In this document: piece after piece, positions 23,936 to 34,955 of the stretch
Layout: each line of letters starts with the position of its first letter
How positions within the stretch are numbered: the stretch's first letter is position 1
Assembly: GCF_008831285.2 (NCBI RefSeq)
Contig: NW_022205166.1
Location: forward strand, 1-46,468
DNA: 46,468 nucleotides
Direction of reading: 5' to 3'
From: Nymphaea colorata
Taxonomy: Eukaryota; Streptophyta; Magnoliopsida; Nymphaeales; Nymphaeaceae
Translations under genes and position numbers: made by a program
The notes under the pieces: generated by a model
The model's input: the letters and a program-made list of their open reading frames with translations, nothing else
Database searches by the model: none
Told to the model about the DNA's origin: nothing

Positions 23936-24603
23936 TCATTAGGTTTTATCGATGAATTGAAGCCAGAGCTTATTTTTATCATTAATTGTCAAGACATACT
24001 GATCTTCAATTTACATTCCTATACCATAGTGTGTCCCGATTGAACGAAGATAGGGCTCGTTATTTTGGTTAGCCCTCAACAAGAATAGCATCTCCAACTT
24101 CTCGGTTAGAGTTGAGGCCCTCTCCCGGAAGAGAATATCATCCACCGGAAGAGGTTGTGGTCGGGGAGGAGGAGCCACTGGCTGTTACTTTACCTCAGGC
24201 TTGACCTTGACAGGGTTTGGAGCAGGTTTAGGCGGTTTTACAACCTTATGCTCAACCACTGGCTTAAACTACTCATAGAATGTCTGTCCGAAGCGGTCCA
24301 CATCTTCCTTGAACTATTCGCAGACCTTCTGAATGGGGTCTTAGGTAAACGCATAGTCTGATACGGAGATGAAGATTTGCTTGAGGTCTTCAAGAAATTC
24401 CCCAAGCTCATCGTACTTGGAATCTTTGATTTTCTTTTCGATTTTGGCGAATGATGGAGGGTTTTTATTTATGTACCAGAAGTCATATATGCCGAACTTA
24501 GGGATCTCCTATAGGTCGAGGAAGGGCTTATGTTCTTCCTGACCTTTAACTATACTATATATTTTCGGAGCTTTTCGTATTTCTCGCGGTTGTCTAGTTT
24601 CAT
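23936..24603 (-). CDS. Bromodomain protein, single domain
   Basis: Bromodomains bind acetyl-lysine on histones. ATG 24603, TGA 23938-23936, about 222 residues. The bromodomain covers residues 20-110: HKPFLDLEEIPKFGIYDFWY, INKNPPSFAKIEKKIKDSKY, DELGEFLEDLKQIFISVSDY and KVCEEFKEDVDRFGQ. The ZA-loop Pro-Asp and terminal Asn are not standard (IPKFGIYDF and SDY), so binding ability is uncertain. A Pro-rich linker (PPKPAPNPVKVKP) joins it to a C-terminal helical part. One A is missing near 24555. It is divergent from the CCP gene at 24927. Confidence 0.8.
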
Positions 24604-24926
24604 CGATTCAATTATACGATTAGAAATTGATTAATTTTATGAATGGTCAGCTCAATCGATATGCTTGCATATCGTATTAGCCATCAACCATCACCATATA
24701 TATATTTAGTTGGTTTGAATGACAATATTAATCTATCAAGATACGAGCTAACCAAAGACAGCATGCCATAAAATCTCATAGTGATCGTTGCTAAACCAAT
24801 AAGCATTCACATTCTTTGTTCAATCTAGCAACTAGCCAAATATTCTTTCTTTATTATCCAAAGCTAGGTTATCAAGTGTGCTAAATCATTTTGGAAATAA
24901 TATATATTGTTAAAAAGTAGACGTTG
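24604..24926. promoter_or_regulatory. Divergent intergenic region, bromodomain gene and CCP1
   Basis: A 323-base AT-rich gap that must serve genes on both sides. It holds a perfect 8-bp inverted repeat with a 2-base loop at 24657-24674 (CGATATGC, TT, GCATATCG), 54 bases from the bromodomain start. Confidence 0.5.
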
Positions 24927-27489
24927 ATGAACGAAAGATAATAATTCAACTAATCCGACACAGACTAATCCATCATCTAACCTCCTGAACTCAACAGGAT
25001 CCAGATTAGCGTACTGAAGCACATCCCCGCCGCTCGCAAAATCTTAGATGGCCAAAATAAGGCATATGAAATATACTCTCCCAGATGTTTGTACGAAGAA
25101 GAATTAGTCAAAACTAACAAATGCATAATGCCTAAGGCAGAAGAGCCTGGCAAGTTTGTAGGAAACCGCTTGATTTCCATGGAAGATGCAATGTTTGAAT
25201 ATGGTCGCATGAAGGACAGAATCAAGGACCTCTTGAACAAGCAAGAGAAGGAGATCCGAGATACCTTATGGGACGTCTACAGCGAAAAGGAGATCTACTA
25301 TTCTCGATTTGATCCCAAAATAAAAAAGCACAACTTTGCTAATGTGTTCATGAACGTGGCCGGCATAAACTTAGAAGCTAAGAACAAGCTGAACAATTTT
25401 CCACAGATTAAAAACAAAATAGCAACGCAACAAGCCAAAAATAATGGATCACTTATCTTCGATTCTCATTTCTAGAGTGGGAACCTATTGTACGTATACA
25501 AGAATACCGATGAAAGAAACACTATCTAAACATACGATCTCATTTTGCAAAATGATATCAACACAAGAGGACACAACCAATGGTTCTACTTTAAGATTAC
25601 CAATACTAAGAAGAACCAAAAGATCAAAATCAATATTGTGAATCTTGTCAAAAAGGAATCGCTTTTTAGCTATGGCCTGAAACCTCTTACTTTTTCATAG
25701 AAAAATAGCAAAAATGGGATTAATTGGATCAGAAATGGACAAAAGGTTTGCTACGAAGAAAGTAACATCAAAAGATAGCATAAAAATGACCCTTACTATA
25801 CACTCAGCTTTGAGTATTAATTTAGGTAAGCTTTCGATACAGTTTACTTTGCTCCATCCTATCCATACAGTTACAGCCAGCTACTCTATTTTATGGATAG
25901 TTTGTTATTAGAGAAAAAGTATAGTAATTTCATTTCAATAAAAAAGCTGTGTGAGACTGTGGGAAAGAACACGATAAATCTTATCACAATTTCAACAGGG
26001 AAGCAAGCTGTCAAGGATAGCAAGATTATCTGGATTTTAGCAAGGCAGCATCCTGTATAAACTACTTCAAGTTACATGGTTGAAGGAATCATCACTCATT
26101 TGCTTAATACGATGATGAAAGCAGTCGAGACTTAAAATACCTTCTTCGATAATTATATCTTCAAGATCGTTCCTATGGTCAATCCTGATGGAGTTATTCA
26201 TGGGAATACAAGGGCTTAGCTGACTGGAATCGATCCAAATAGGGTCTGGAAGAAAACATCTAAAAATGTAACCCCTTCTATCTATTATATCAAGAAGCAG
26301 ATCCAAAAGACAAAAGAAGAAACTTGCCTCATAATCGACCTTCATTCTCATTCGAAAAAATTAGGGTGCTTCTTTTATGGAAATTACAACCAGACAGATA
26401 TCAAGAGCTTTAGGCTTCTTCCTTCAACTGTATGTCAAGATGATATTCGATTTTGCTATAAAAATTGCAGGTTTAGAGGTGGAAACGATAGTTCAGCAAG
26501 AAAAGCATTGTTCAATGAGCTTGGAATTCCAAACATCTTTACAGTTTAATGCTCTCTTCTCGGCTACATCAAGGACAATCGAATCAACTAGTATAAGATT
26601 ACGGACTATTATGAGATGGGAACAAAGATAATCGAAACCTTCTTCGCTCTTGAAAAGGATGCTTATGATAAGCTAAAACCTACCATTAAAGAGTATCCCC
26701 ATGAAAGCAACGATTGCTGTGATGCTCAATCAGCCCGTAGCGATAGTTGTGTCAGCGATGAGGAATACCAAGAGGTTTATCAGTTCATAAAAGCAAAAAA
26801 GAAGACGAAGACTCATAGCAAGCATGAAAAGCCAAGATCAAATACATTCATCTATACTCATAAACACCAGCTATCAGAGGCTAACAACCCGAAAAAGATT
26901 CAAAATAGCACGATAAAATTAGCAGAATCAAAGACTTAAGCAAACCCACATACCTAATAAGATAAATAGAGGTATGTTACGATCTAGTCTAAACAGGGTA
27001 ATGAGCCGACAAAAACAGATGTCAGACGCTAGTTCTCGATAAAGCTGAGAAACAATAAACTCAATATAAGAATCCAAAGAATATCTTGGGAAAAAAGAAG
27101 ATAAACTGTTCCATAAAGGAGGAGATGAGTGTCGACGAGGGTTAGGTTAAGACTTACGGTGAAAAATCTATCCAAGTCGAGCAGCTGAAGATATCTAATG
27201 ATAACATTGAGGCATTCCTCAAGACCAAAACAGAAAAGAAACTGATAGTGGTCGGCAATTCCGTCGAAGAGGATAAAATTTTCATTGGAAAAAATGAAGT
27301 GGGAATCCAAATGGACAACTCTTCCAAGGAAATATGACTCAGCTATAAGAGCAAAGCCTTCAAAAAAGGGCCATTTCGAACAAGCTGAACATAAAAATCA
27401 ATCGACGAATCACAGAGTTTAGCGAAAATCTGAAGTTAGATAGATCGTTCAAACCGGATAAAAAAGGCGTCCTGATGTTCAGGAACTGA
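24927..27489 (+). CDS. Cytosolic carboxypeptidase (tubulin deglutamylase, M14D), copy 1
   Basis: CCP/AGBL enzymes remove glutamates from tubulin tails and other proteins. ATG 24927; 733 codons are open without a break to 27128, after which the frame shifts near 27060-27128 and 27330, and coding continues to TGA 27487-27489. Family N-domain: RGHNQWFYFKITN, DTVYFAPSYPYSYSQL. Metallopeptidase: zinc motif RQHPVE (TAA as Glu, codon 378), NPDGVIHGN, GIDPNR, zinc His in IDLHSHSKK (about codon 473) and the catalytic Glu in TVECS (TAA, codon 541). Both essential glutamates are thus TAA. DPNR replaces the usual DLNR. The Lys-rich C-terminal tail is unlike copy 2. About 24 reassigned codons occur in the first 733. 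Confidence 0.92.
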
Positions 27490-27582
27490 TAACCAGTTAA
27501 AATTTTATTTTTTATTCATAACTTCAATTTAATGTAGTATTATTCCTCCAGGGTAGTTCATCATAAGTTATATAATTAAGGA

Positions 27583-28235
27583 ATGAATTGGAAATAATAG
27601 CACCCTGGTTTCATTTCTGTCCTGTCAAGTCTCGAGTACCTTTGGCCTTAAATTAGGAACCAATCCATCGAAAAGATTCTCGACAAGTGGTAGTCAAAGG
27701 GTATATGATGTGTTATCAAAGTCAGGAATGGGCATATCAAGAGGATCACTGATCCTGATATTGAGCTGCCAGTTTTCGAGATCAGCGGAAGCAACATAAT
27801 CAACAACTACATTGCCTTTCCTAGCCAAAAGAATGTCTCAATGAAGCTTCGCTTCCCCATCCTGGTGCTACTTGTTAAAAATGTAGCTCGATCATTACTC
27901 AGCTCGATAAATACTTTAGGTTCGAAGTCACAATCCTCGATGATAAAAACGTGAAAAGAACTTTTATCTCGTGCAATAATCAGTCCATCACAAGGATTAA
28001 GCCTTTCGAATGTTCTATGCCCTTATAGCTCGATGATGGATGGAACGAAGTGGTCTTTAATTTGGACGACTACTGTGAGAAGGCATTTGGAAGTAAGTTT
28101 GTTGAGTGCCAAAAGATCCAAATTCACGCCAATTGCCGCTTGGCAAGAGTTTATTTCAATGACAAAGTGAAAACCGAAGATGAAATCCCCGCTTAGTATA
28201 AATTGTTCATGAGGGTTCAGTCATTTAAATGCTGA
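27583..28235 (+). CDS. CFAP20/BUG22-like ciliary protein, divergent
   Basis: CFAP20 is a conserved inner-junction protein of axonemal doublets. ATG 27583, TGA 28233-28235, about 215 residues, close to the 193 of human CFAP20. Matching blocks: [74 protein letters not shown] and [13 protein letters not shown]. The E of PAEYK is TAG. Identity is clearly below that of true BUG22, which is nearly invariant across ciliates, so this looks like a paralogue. Breaks are near 27715 and 27885. It lies 93 bases after CCP1 on the same strand. Confidence 0.85.
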
Positions 28236-28293
28236 TTTACTAAACATTATTATTTATCATCACCAAGGGCTTATCAACATAAATGAAAAATTA

Positions 28294-30944
28294 TCAATTA
28301 ATCTCAATAAAAATATCTCGTTATCTTGCATGAAAGAGATTGATAGAGATCATTATATGCGTACGCTTTTAGCTTGCTAGTTGTCTCCCTTGACATGATC
28401 TTTGATCAAATTTTTCAAGATGATTCTATTTAATGTAATATCTCTTCTCGTTAGCAGCTTTTTGTTCATGAGTCGTTCCCTCATAAACTATACAAAGATA
28501 TCTCTTGCTTAGTATTAATTTTGGGAAAGTTAAATTAATTTGTGGCTTTTTTCAAACTTGCCATCTATTAGAGATGTTTTCTAACTGCATAATGATCATT
28601 TTATTGCTTAGATTTCTAAATTGAAAATTAGGATTATTCTGTTTTGAATATTTTCCTTTTAGTCTTGATTGGGGTTCTATCGCTCAGTATTGCGCTCTTA
28701 TTGAGAGATTTACTTTTTTTTTCGTGGTGCTGGCTTGAAATTCTTTGGTTTATCTTTATTTCCTTATATTTGGAGAATCATGAAAGCTATTATTTTGATT
28801 GGCCTAATCTTGAACCTTTTTCTTATTTTTTGCTAGAGTTTATTCATAAATGCTGCCAAGTGTACTCATCTTCAAATAAGTATTGTGCTCGAATCTTCAT
28901 TGGAGTTATAAATGTCTTACAATTTTATTTGAAAAGGGACATTTCTAAGCAGCATAGTTTGGTATTTTGTATAAGGATTATTTTGATTGCCAGCCCACAG
29001 CAATACTTCAAGGTCTCGTCTAGCACTATCTCATATAACATTATCTTATAGGTGGTCCATATCTTTATCTTGTTGTCCTTGCCTCCAGTCAAAATTAGCT
29101 TCAAATCTTCCCTGTAGCTGATGGTGGTGATGCTATCTTAATGGTTGATGCATTCTTGTTTAAATTATCTTTGGCTATTTCTTGTTCTAGGTAAATTTTG
29201 CAATTTCGAAAATTCCTTTATCGAATATCAAAGCCAGGCATTCTTAAAATCCGTATATTTTAACTTTATATCACCGAAGAAGATGGTGGAGATGCAATTG
29301 GCTCTTCCTCTTTAGAAATTGATTATCTTCAAGTAATTTTACTAACATATTGAGACAAGCCAATGCTGGTCATTTTATTTGTTATGTATTTATTGGAAAT
29401 TTACTATCTTTTCTCGATGATATGTAATCCTTGCGTAATATTCTACATGTTATTGTTTAGACAAAGATTATAGAGCCTCTGTTACAACCAATCGCCATCA
29501 GTATTGCACCTTTTATTTTTAGGCCTCGTGGGATTTAAAGTTTTTGTCAACATTTCTTTACATGATCTATGTGTCAATACAAGGAGGAGTCATATTCAAA
29601 AACTTGATAAAAGTTGCAGTTTGGTGCAATTAGTGATTTTAGCAGTCATTTATCCTAGAAACCGCATAGTTTTCATCAATTTTTCCCATATGGTCTCGAT
29701 TATGACTCGGAATATGTCTCCATCTTCAACAAGCATGTAGTAAATGCCGACTGAGACGGGCAAGAAATCACTTGACGATGTTCTGTATAAAATTTAGCTT
29801 ACTCTTGACTTTAAAGGAGGGTATATGTGAATCAATTCCATTTTATTGAGTTATTTTATCGATTGCAGCTAAGTTAAGTCCAATTCTATTCCTAAATTGG
29901 AATTCAAGGTCAACTGCATTTTGATGGTTCTAATTGCTCTGATTTCGGATTGTAGTGTGGTAGTAGTCGAAGTTGATGGGGACTCCTGTGAGTTACGATA
30001 TGAATTAAAGATTTCTCCCAAAATTAAGTTCTCCTAGATAGCTATCCTTAACTGCGTACGCAAAGAAGTGGTCATATAGGTATATCTTAGTGTATTACCC
30101 CACAAAATTGAATATCTCAACAGCTAGAATGTTTCAATCGACATGAAGCAAACGTACATGTCAAGTCCCAAAGTGATAATACTCTTTTCATTTTCGCCTT
30201 GGACTATTGCTCCACTTATTTCGAGTGATGACAAAAACTATGGATTAAGATTTATTTTTGTGTGAATAATGGGTTGATACAGATCCTCCACACCCTAATT
30301 TATCCGGTGAGCAAGCCTGCTATGTATATTATAATAGTTGCTAAAGTAAACAGTCGTAATAGAAAGCTATTTTTTGGTAATGTTGACAGCTTTCGACCTA
30401 ATTGTAAGTTTTTGCAACGAGTAGAAGAAGATGTCTTGTAGAGACCAAAGATACAGAAGGTCCTCTTACAGAATATACCCATAACCTTTGTTCCATTTGA
30501 GTTTATTGTGAGGTTATACAGTCAAAAGGGCCTATTTTTTGATGTTGAATTTCATGCTTGACAAAAACTTAGTCTTTTTCACATTAGTTATGACATTAAC
30601 TTTGAAAATATCGATCTCTGTGTCCCGATTAGTAACATTTGGTTCAGTTCTTATATCAGTTCAAAGGCTACTATATATTTTGACTACCAATTATTAAGCT
30701 GCGTAATGAGTTCTAGTTCCTATGTAAAGACATAGATTCTGCAATCATCGGAAAGCACAAGTAGAAGTTTGTAAAATTTTGAGTACGTGCAATTCACGAT
30801 ATCTTTGGCCTCCCACTTGATTGATAGGTTATTAAAAAATAATCTGCTTTAATCGTAGGCAACGAGGGGTCGGGTTGATATCACTGTAGGCTCCGAATGT
30901 TCTTCCTGATGAAGGTGGGATTAGCGTAGAGACTTCCTTTCATG
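28294..30944 (-). CDS. Large WD40-repeat protein
   Basis: ATG 30944, end about 28294, about 880 residues with frame breaks near 30880, 30620, 29700 and 29150-28600. WD40-type blades are seen: NNLSIKWEAKDIVNC, FYKLLLVLSDDCRIYVF, LNQMLLIGTQ, and near the end DSITTISYREDLKLILTGGK followed by DNKIKIW. The C-terminal part is polar and Lys-rich. WD40 propellers are protein-binding scaffolds; in this neighbourhood a ciliary role is possible but unproven. I cannot assign it to a named protein. Divergent from the gene at 31104 across 159 bases. Confidence 0.7.
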
Positions 30945-31103
30945 TTAATAAAAATAACAAAACATCGAAGATAAAATAAAAAAAACTCAAAGAGATAAAC
31001 ATGTTCCACCATTTTTTATTCATGACTCCTTATTTAAATAATTTACTTTGAGCGCTAGATATATATTTTTGATTATATATTCTTTGGTATTTACCATAAC
31101 TCG

Positions 31104-33634
31104 ATGCAGCAATACTACCTTCACAACTAGTTCATAAACAACGGGCAAAGGAAGAACATAAAGCCAGTCAAGATAAATAACAAGAATCTTATCTGCATGT
31201 CGAATGATAACGTGCTTGAGTTTTATGAGTTTACCTCTAATGGTTTCGCTACCACTCCAAGCATTGTCTCAATTGCAACATTTCCAAGATTTAAATCCTT
31301 CCAACTAAGCAATGCATCCCAAATGACTACCTTTTATCATAGATAAGAAAGGTAGGTATGGTCTTTGGAACAGCCGAAGCGGGTTTGAATTTATCGAAAA
31401 CTCAACCATTGAAAATGAAGGCTCATGTATAGGAACGATGATGAGCCTCAATAGATTATCTTTAGTGGAGAAATTCATCATTTTGATGTGTTCGATACTC
31501 GAGGCTCAGTCTTCTTCGCTGTCAACCATACGGTAGTACTTGTAGACTACGGCATCAATCGTATAGGAATCAACTAGAAAAGACCCGGAAGATTCATATT
31601 CCTTATGTGCAATACCGATATATAAATTGGATCAAAAGTAGCAAAAAAGGAAAGTTTTTGGGAATTATCGAATAGATAGAAGAAAAACAATCTTGAAAGT
31701 TCACAATTAGAAAGCTCAAGCAAGATAACTGAGTAAAACGCTGTTTACAAGAAGTAGAAGGCTAATTTATTCGAATTTATCTCTCAAAACGATGAGCTGT
31801 TTCTCATTTCAGATGATGAGATCATTGGTCTCTCGATAGGTAAAACATATCAGTAAATCTATACGCACAAAATACACCATGCAAATGGAAAGGCTGTTAG
31901 CTTGAATGGATAAGTTCATTGCTACATCGGCGAGGAGTTTCTAGTCTTCAAAAAGGGTATATAAAATCATATGGCTCTTTCAAAGAAGGTGATATGAATA
32001 TCTTCGAAAAAAGGGAGTCTTGTAAGCAAGCTATATCAAGTAAACAGAAGATACGGTTTATGATCTGTGTGAGTACCCTCAACAATTAGACGTACTTCAT
32101 TACCCTCTTTGAAAACAAATGGAAACTTTATTATCACTTGAAGGCCTTAACTTCCATCTACAGTATACATCAGACCAACAATACAACTCAATCATCACAG
32201 TCATGGACCAGACATTAGATTCATATCAAATCGTACTGGTAGAAAAACTAATTCAGTACCTTTGGCAAAGGAGCAAAAATTTCCGACCTTTATAGATAGT
32301 ATCATCAGCATTGATCAAGGAAAATACATCATGATTGGTGGCCCATAGGCTAACTATGTCATGAAGTTTAATCAAACAACTTCTGAATTCGATTAACTCT
32401 TAGAGCTTCCAAAAGAAAATACTTGTAATCAAAAACAACCTCCTGGTAACAGAACTAGGAATATACACGATTTCACTTTAAGCGAATTTTTGTGAATAGC
32501 TAGCCAGAGAAGGTATCATTCTCACTGCGTCAAACTAAGAGCGGTTATTTACATGAACTCTGAAGGATAAGTCAAGACTGTAAATTTGTAATTAGCCGAC
32601 ATCACTTTATTGAGGGAGGAAGCTTTTCATGAGTATTGTTGGCATTTATTGTAAAACAACGATCTGATAGTGGCAAAAACAAGCAATCTTTTCTCACTCT
32701 TCATCTATAATGGAAAGGAAATTGTTTCTTAAATACACCTGATTTAAAATTGCCTCGTCAGCTCCATTCATCATTACACCTACGAAAATGAAACCATTGT
32801 GAGGAAACCATTGCGGTTGGTATATGAATGGGTCAGTATATTTATACTCAATCAGTGGAGTCTTGACAGCAAAGTTTCATGGGTATTGCCATGAGCCAAT
32901 TACCTTCTTCGGCGTCAACTCTTACTTGCTCGGAATAATCAGTGGCTTTAAGCAATTTGTTTTATCATCAAAGAACAACACCCATACCATAAATCCAGTA
33001 TAATTTGCCAAAAATGACAATAGGATTACTTCCTTAGCCTTTTTGTAAAACACAAACTAATTCCTTTTTGTTGAAAACGACGAAAACTAATCTGGGAAGC
33101 TGATCAGAATGATATCGCTTGCTGATGTCTATGATGGAATCAACTCACTTATCAACAATCACGACTCCTACCGTCTAAAAATCATAAGCGAAAATTTGAA
33201 CTAAATACCTACTGTGTTTCTATACGATCGCTTATTTTGGTAGGACTTCATTCAACTCTAAATGTCTATTAGCTGCAGACAGGCCGTCTTTCAAGACAGT
33301 AAAGCACTATCTTAAAGATGTATTAGGGATGTTTATCCTTGATTGCGGCTTAGTTATGTACGGTATTGATTCAATTGAAAGAAACTTGATCTATGTCTAC
33401 TCGAGATCTGATCTTGAAGAGCTATGTGCTCTCAATTTCATCCTCAAAGATAATAAATACATCAAACAATAAAAAAATTCCAAATAGCAATAAGTTTGTT
33501 TGTAGAGGATAACCTTTACCACTCTTTGCTAGCTCAATTTCCCCAAGGAGATAATTGAAGTCTTAGAGTTTAAGACAGAAATTCAGGGTACTCTCTATAA
33601 ATTGATCCTTAGCACAGTCTTATGGGTAAACTGA
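31104..33634 (+). CDS. Large uncharacterised protein, propeller-like N-terminal half
   Basis: ATG 31104 (MQQYYLHNEFINNGQ), TGA 33632-33634, about 840 residues across several frame breaks (near 31380, 31990, 33350). The N-terminal half contains short repeating beta-type segments such as NKNLICMSNDNVLEFYEF, GSVFFAVNHTVVLVDYGINR and NDELFLISDDEIIGLS, the rhythm of a beta propeller, but without clear GH or WD pairs. The C-terminal third is helical with Cys (LDCGLVMYGIDSIERNLIYV, FPKEIIEVLEFKTE), reminiscent of propeller-plus-solenoid trafficking proteins such as RMC1 or Vps subunits. That comparison is only a pattern impression. Confidence 0.6.
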
Positions 33635-33805
33635 CTCGAAGCGTTTCTTAATGTGCTGACTTATCTTGGAAATATCTTGCCGATCGCTCGTTTCATTAGC
33701 CCTCATGAGATCAATGATTCCTCATGCTTCATAGATGCATCTCATCGGTGATAAGGCCGGTTCCTTCACCTGTTGGAGTATAATACTGAAGACCCGAATG
33801 AGGCC

Positions 33806-34758
33806 ATGAGGATGGGAATGACCAAAGTAGCCTCCATCAATGTGGGCGAAGAGGTACTAGCCTCAGCAAGCGCAGCCCCACCTAAGCTCTTTACGGAACA
33901 GTCTCAGGTCGAATCGGTACAGTGCAAGTCATATCTTAAGAGAGCTATAGAATGCTGAAGCCTGCTGAGGAGCAAAGCTGGAAAGAACTCTCCAAAGGGT
34001 GTGATTTCGAATACCTTGGTGGCGAGGGCGAACCGTAAACGGCGATAAGCTTATTGATGGAGTTATAGTCAAACAATATTTGCATGAAAGCTCAAACGTC
34101 AATTAAAAGAAACGAGAAGTCCATTTTGAAGAGGCACACTCCTCCTTGAAAAGCTCCCATCTGATCACCTTTACATTATTCATAATCCTCTATGGAATGT
34201 TAAACAGCCTATGCAATCTCTTTATATATCTTTAATATCCGTTTAGTTTTATTACATTTAACAATAAGATTGATGAAGCAAAGTATAGCCAGACATATGC
34301 TGAACTCACCAAACTGCATAACCAAATTCGAGTAGAACTTAATAGGGTTCGTCCTACTCATGAGATGTGCCTTTTGAGCGAAAGAAACCTCTACGAAGCG
34401 CCTTTACCGGCAGAAATACTCGCAGACCAGCATCTGCTAGCCACCAGAGGAACGCAGCCAGCAGGAGCTTACACCTACCAAGCGCTTCTATCAAAAAGAT
34501 AAAATTGTTCATGAGAATCAAAACAAATCACGAGAAGGAAGCACTTTGAGAACTCATACATTGATAAAGTAAAAATGGGAATCCCCGTGGCTCGAAAGAC
34601 CAGCGCCTATCTAACATTATCAAAACAGAAAAGGAGAACTAAAGTGTGAGCCCCACCATACAAGCCTTTATGGTATTGGCCGAAATGATAAATCTTTGAG
34701 CACACGGGCAAAGTCGGGGAAGAGGATATTTGCAAGTAAGTATAGCAAACAAGTATGA
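33806..34758 (+). CDS. Hypothetical protein with one membrane segment and Arg-rich tail
   Basis: The first ATG of the frame is at 33806; three or more frame changes lead to a possible TGA at 34756-34758. Readable parts are an Ala/Ser-rich start (EEVLASASAAPPKLF), an acidic stretch (EEQSWKELSKGCDFEYLGGE), a hydrophobic segment of about 24 residues (LITFTLFIILYGMLNSL onward, near 34165-34235), a helix (KYSQTYAELTKLHNQIRVEL) and an Arg/Ser/Ala-rich tail (RNTRRPASASHQRNAASRS) that recurs in axonemal proteins. The coding frame is continuous in segments, but start and end are uncertain and two genes are possible. No known family. Confidence 0.4.
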
Positions 34759-34955
34759 TCTGTTTATTGAGTATATTTGATTGAAAATCTTTTGAAATAT
34801 AACTAGCTGCCTTCAGTGGAAAGATGCAAAAGCTTTAGAAAAGCCGGAAAATCGAGATCATAAACAAATTATCGAAGGCTAGTTATGGAAAGGATTATAA
34901 GTTTATGTTTGCTTGAAGCAGGCACTCTTAATTAATAATTATATTTGATAGGTTG

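Noticed and set aside
33632-33958. In-frame continuation past TGA at 33632 and 33749, suggesting TGA readthrough
   Set aside because: With one stop codon, random open stretches average about 64 codons, and the flanking genes show frame errors; no conserved residue marks the TGA positions.
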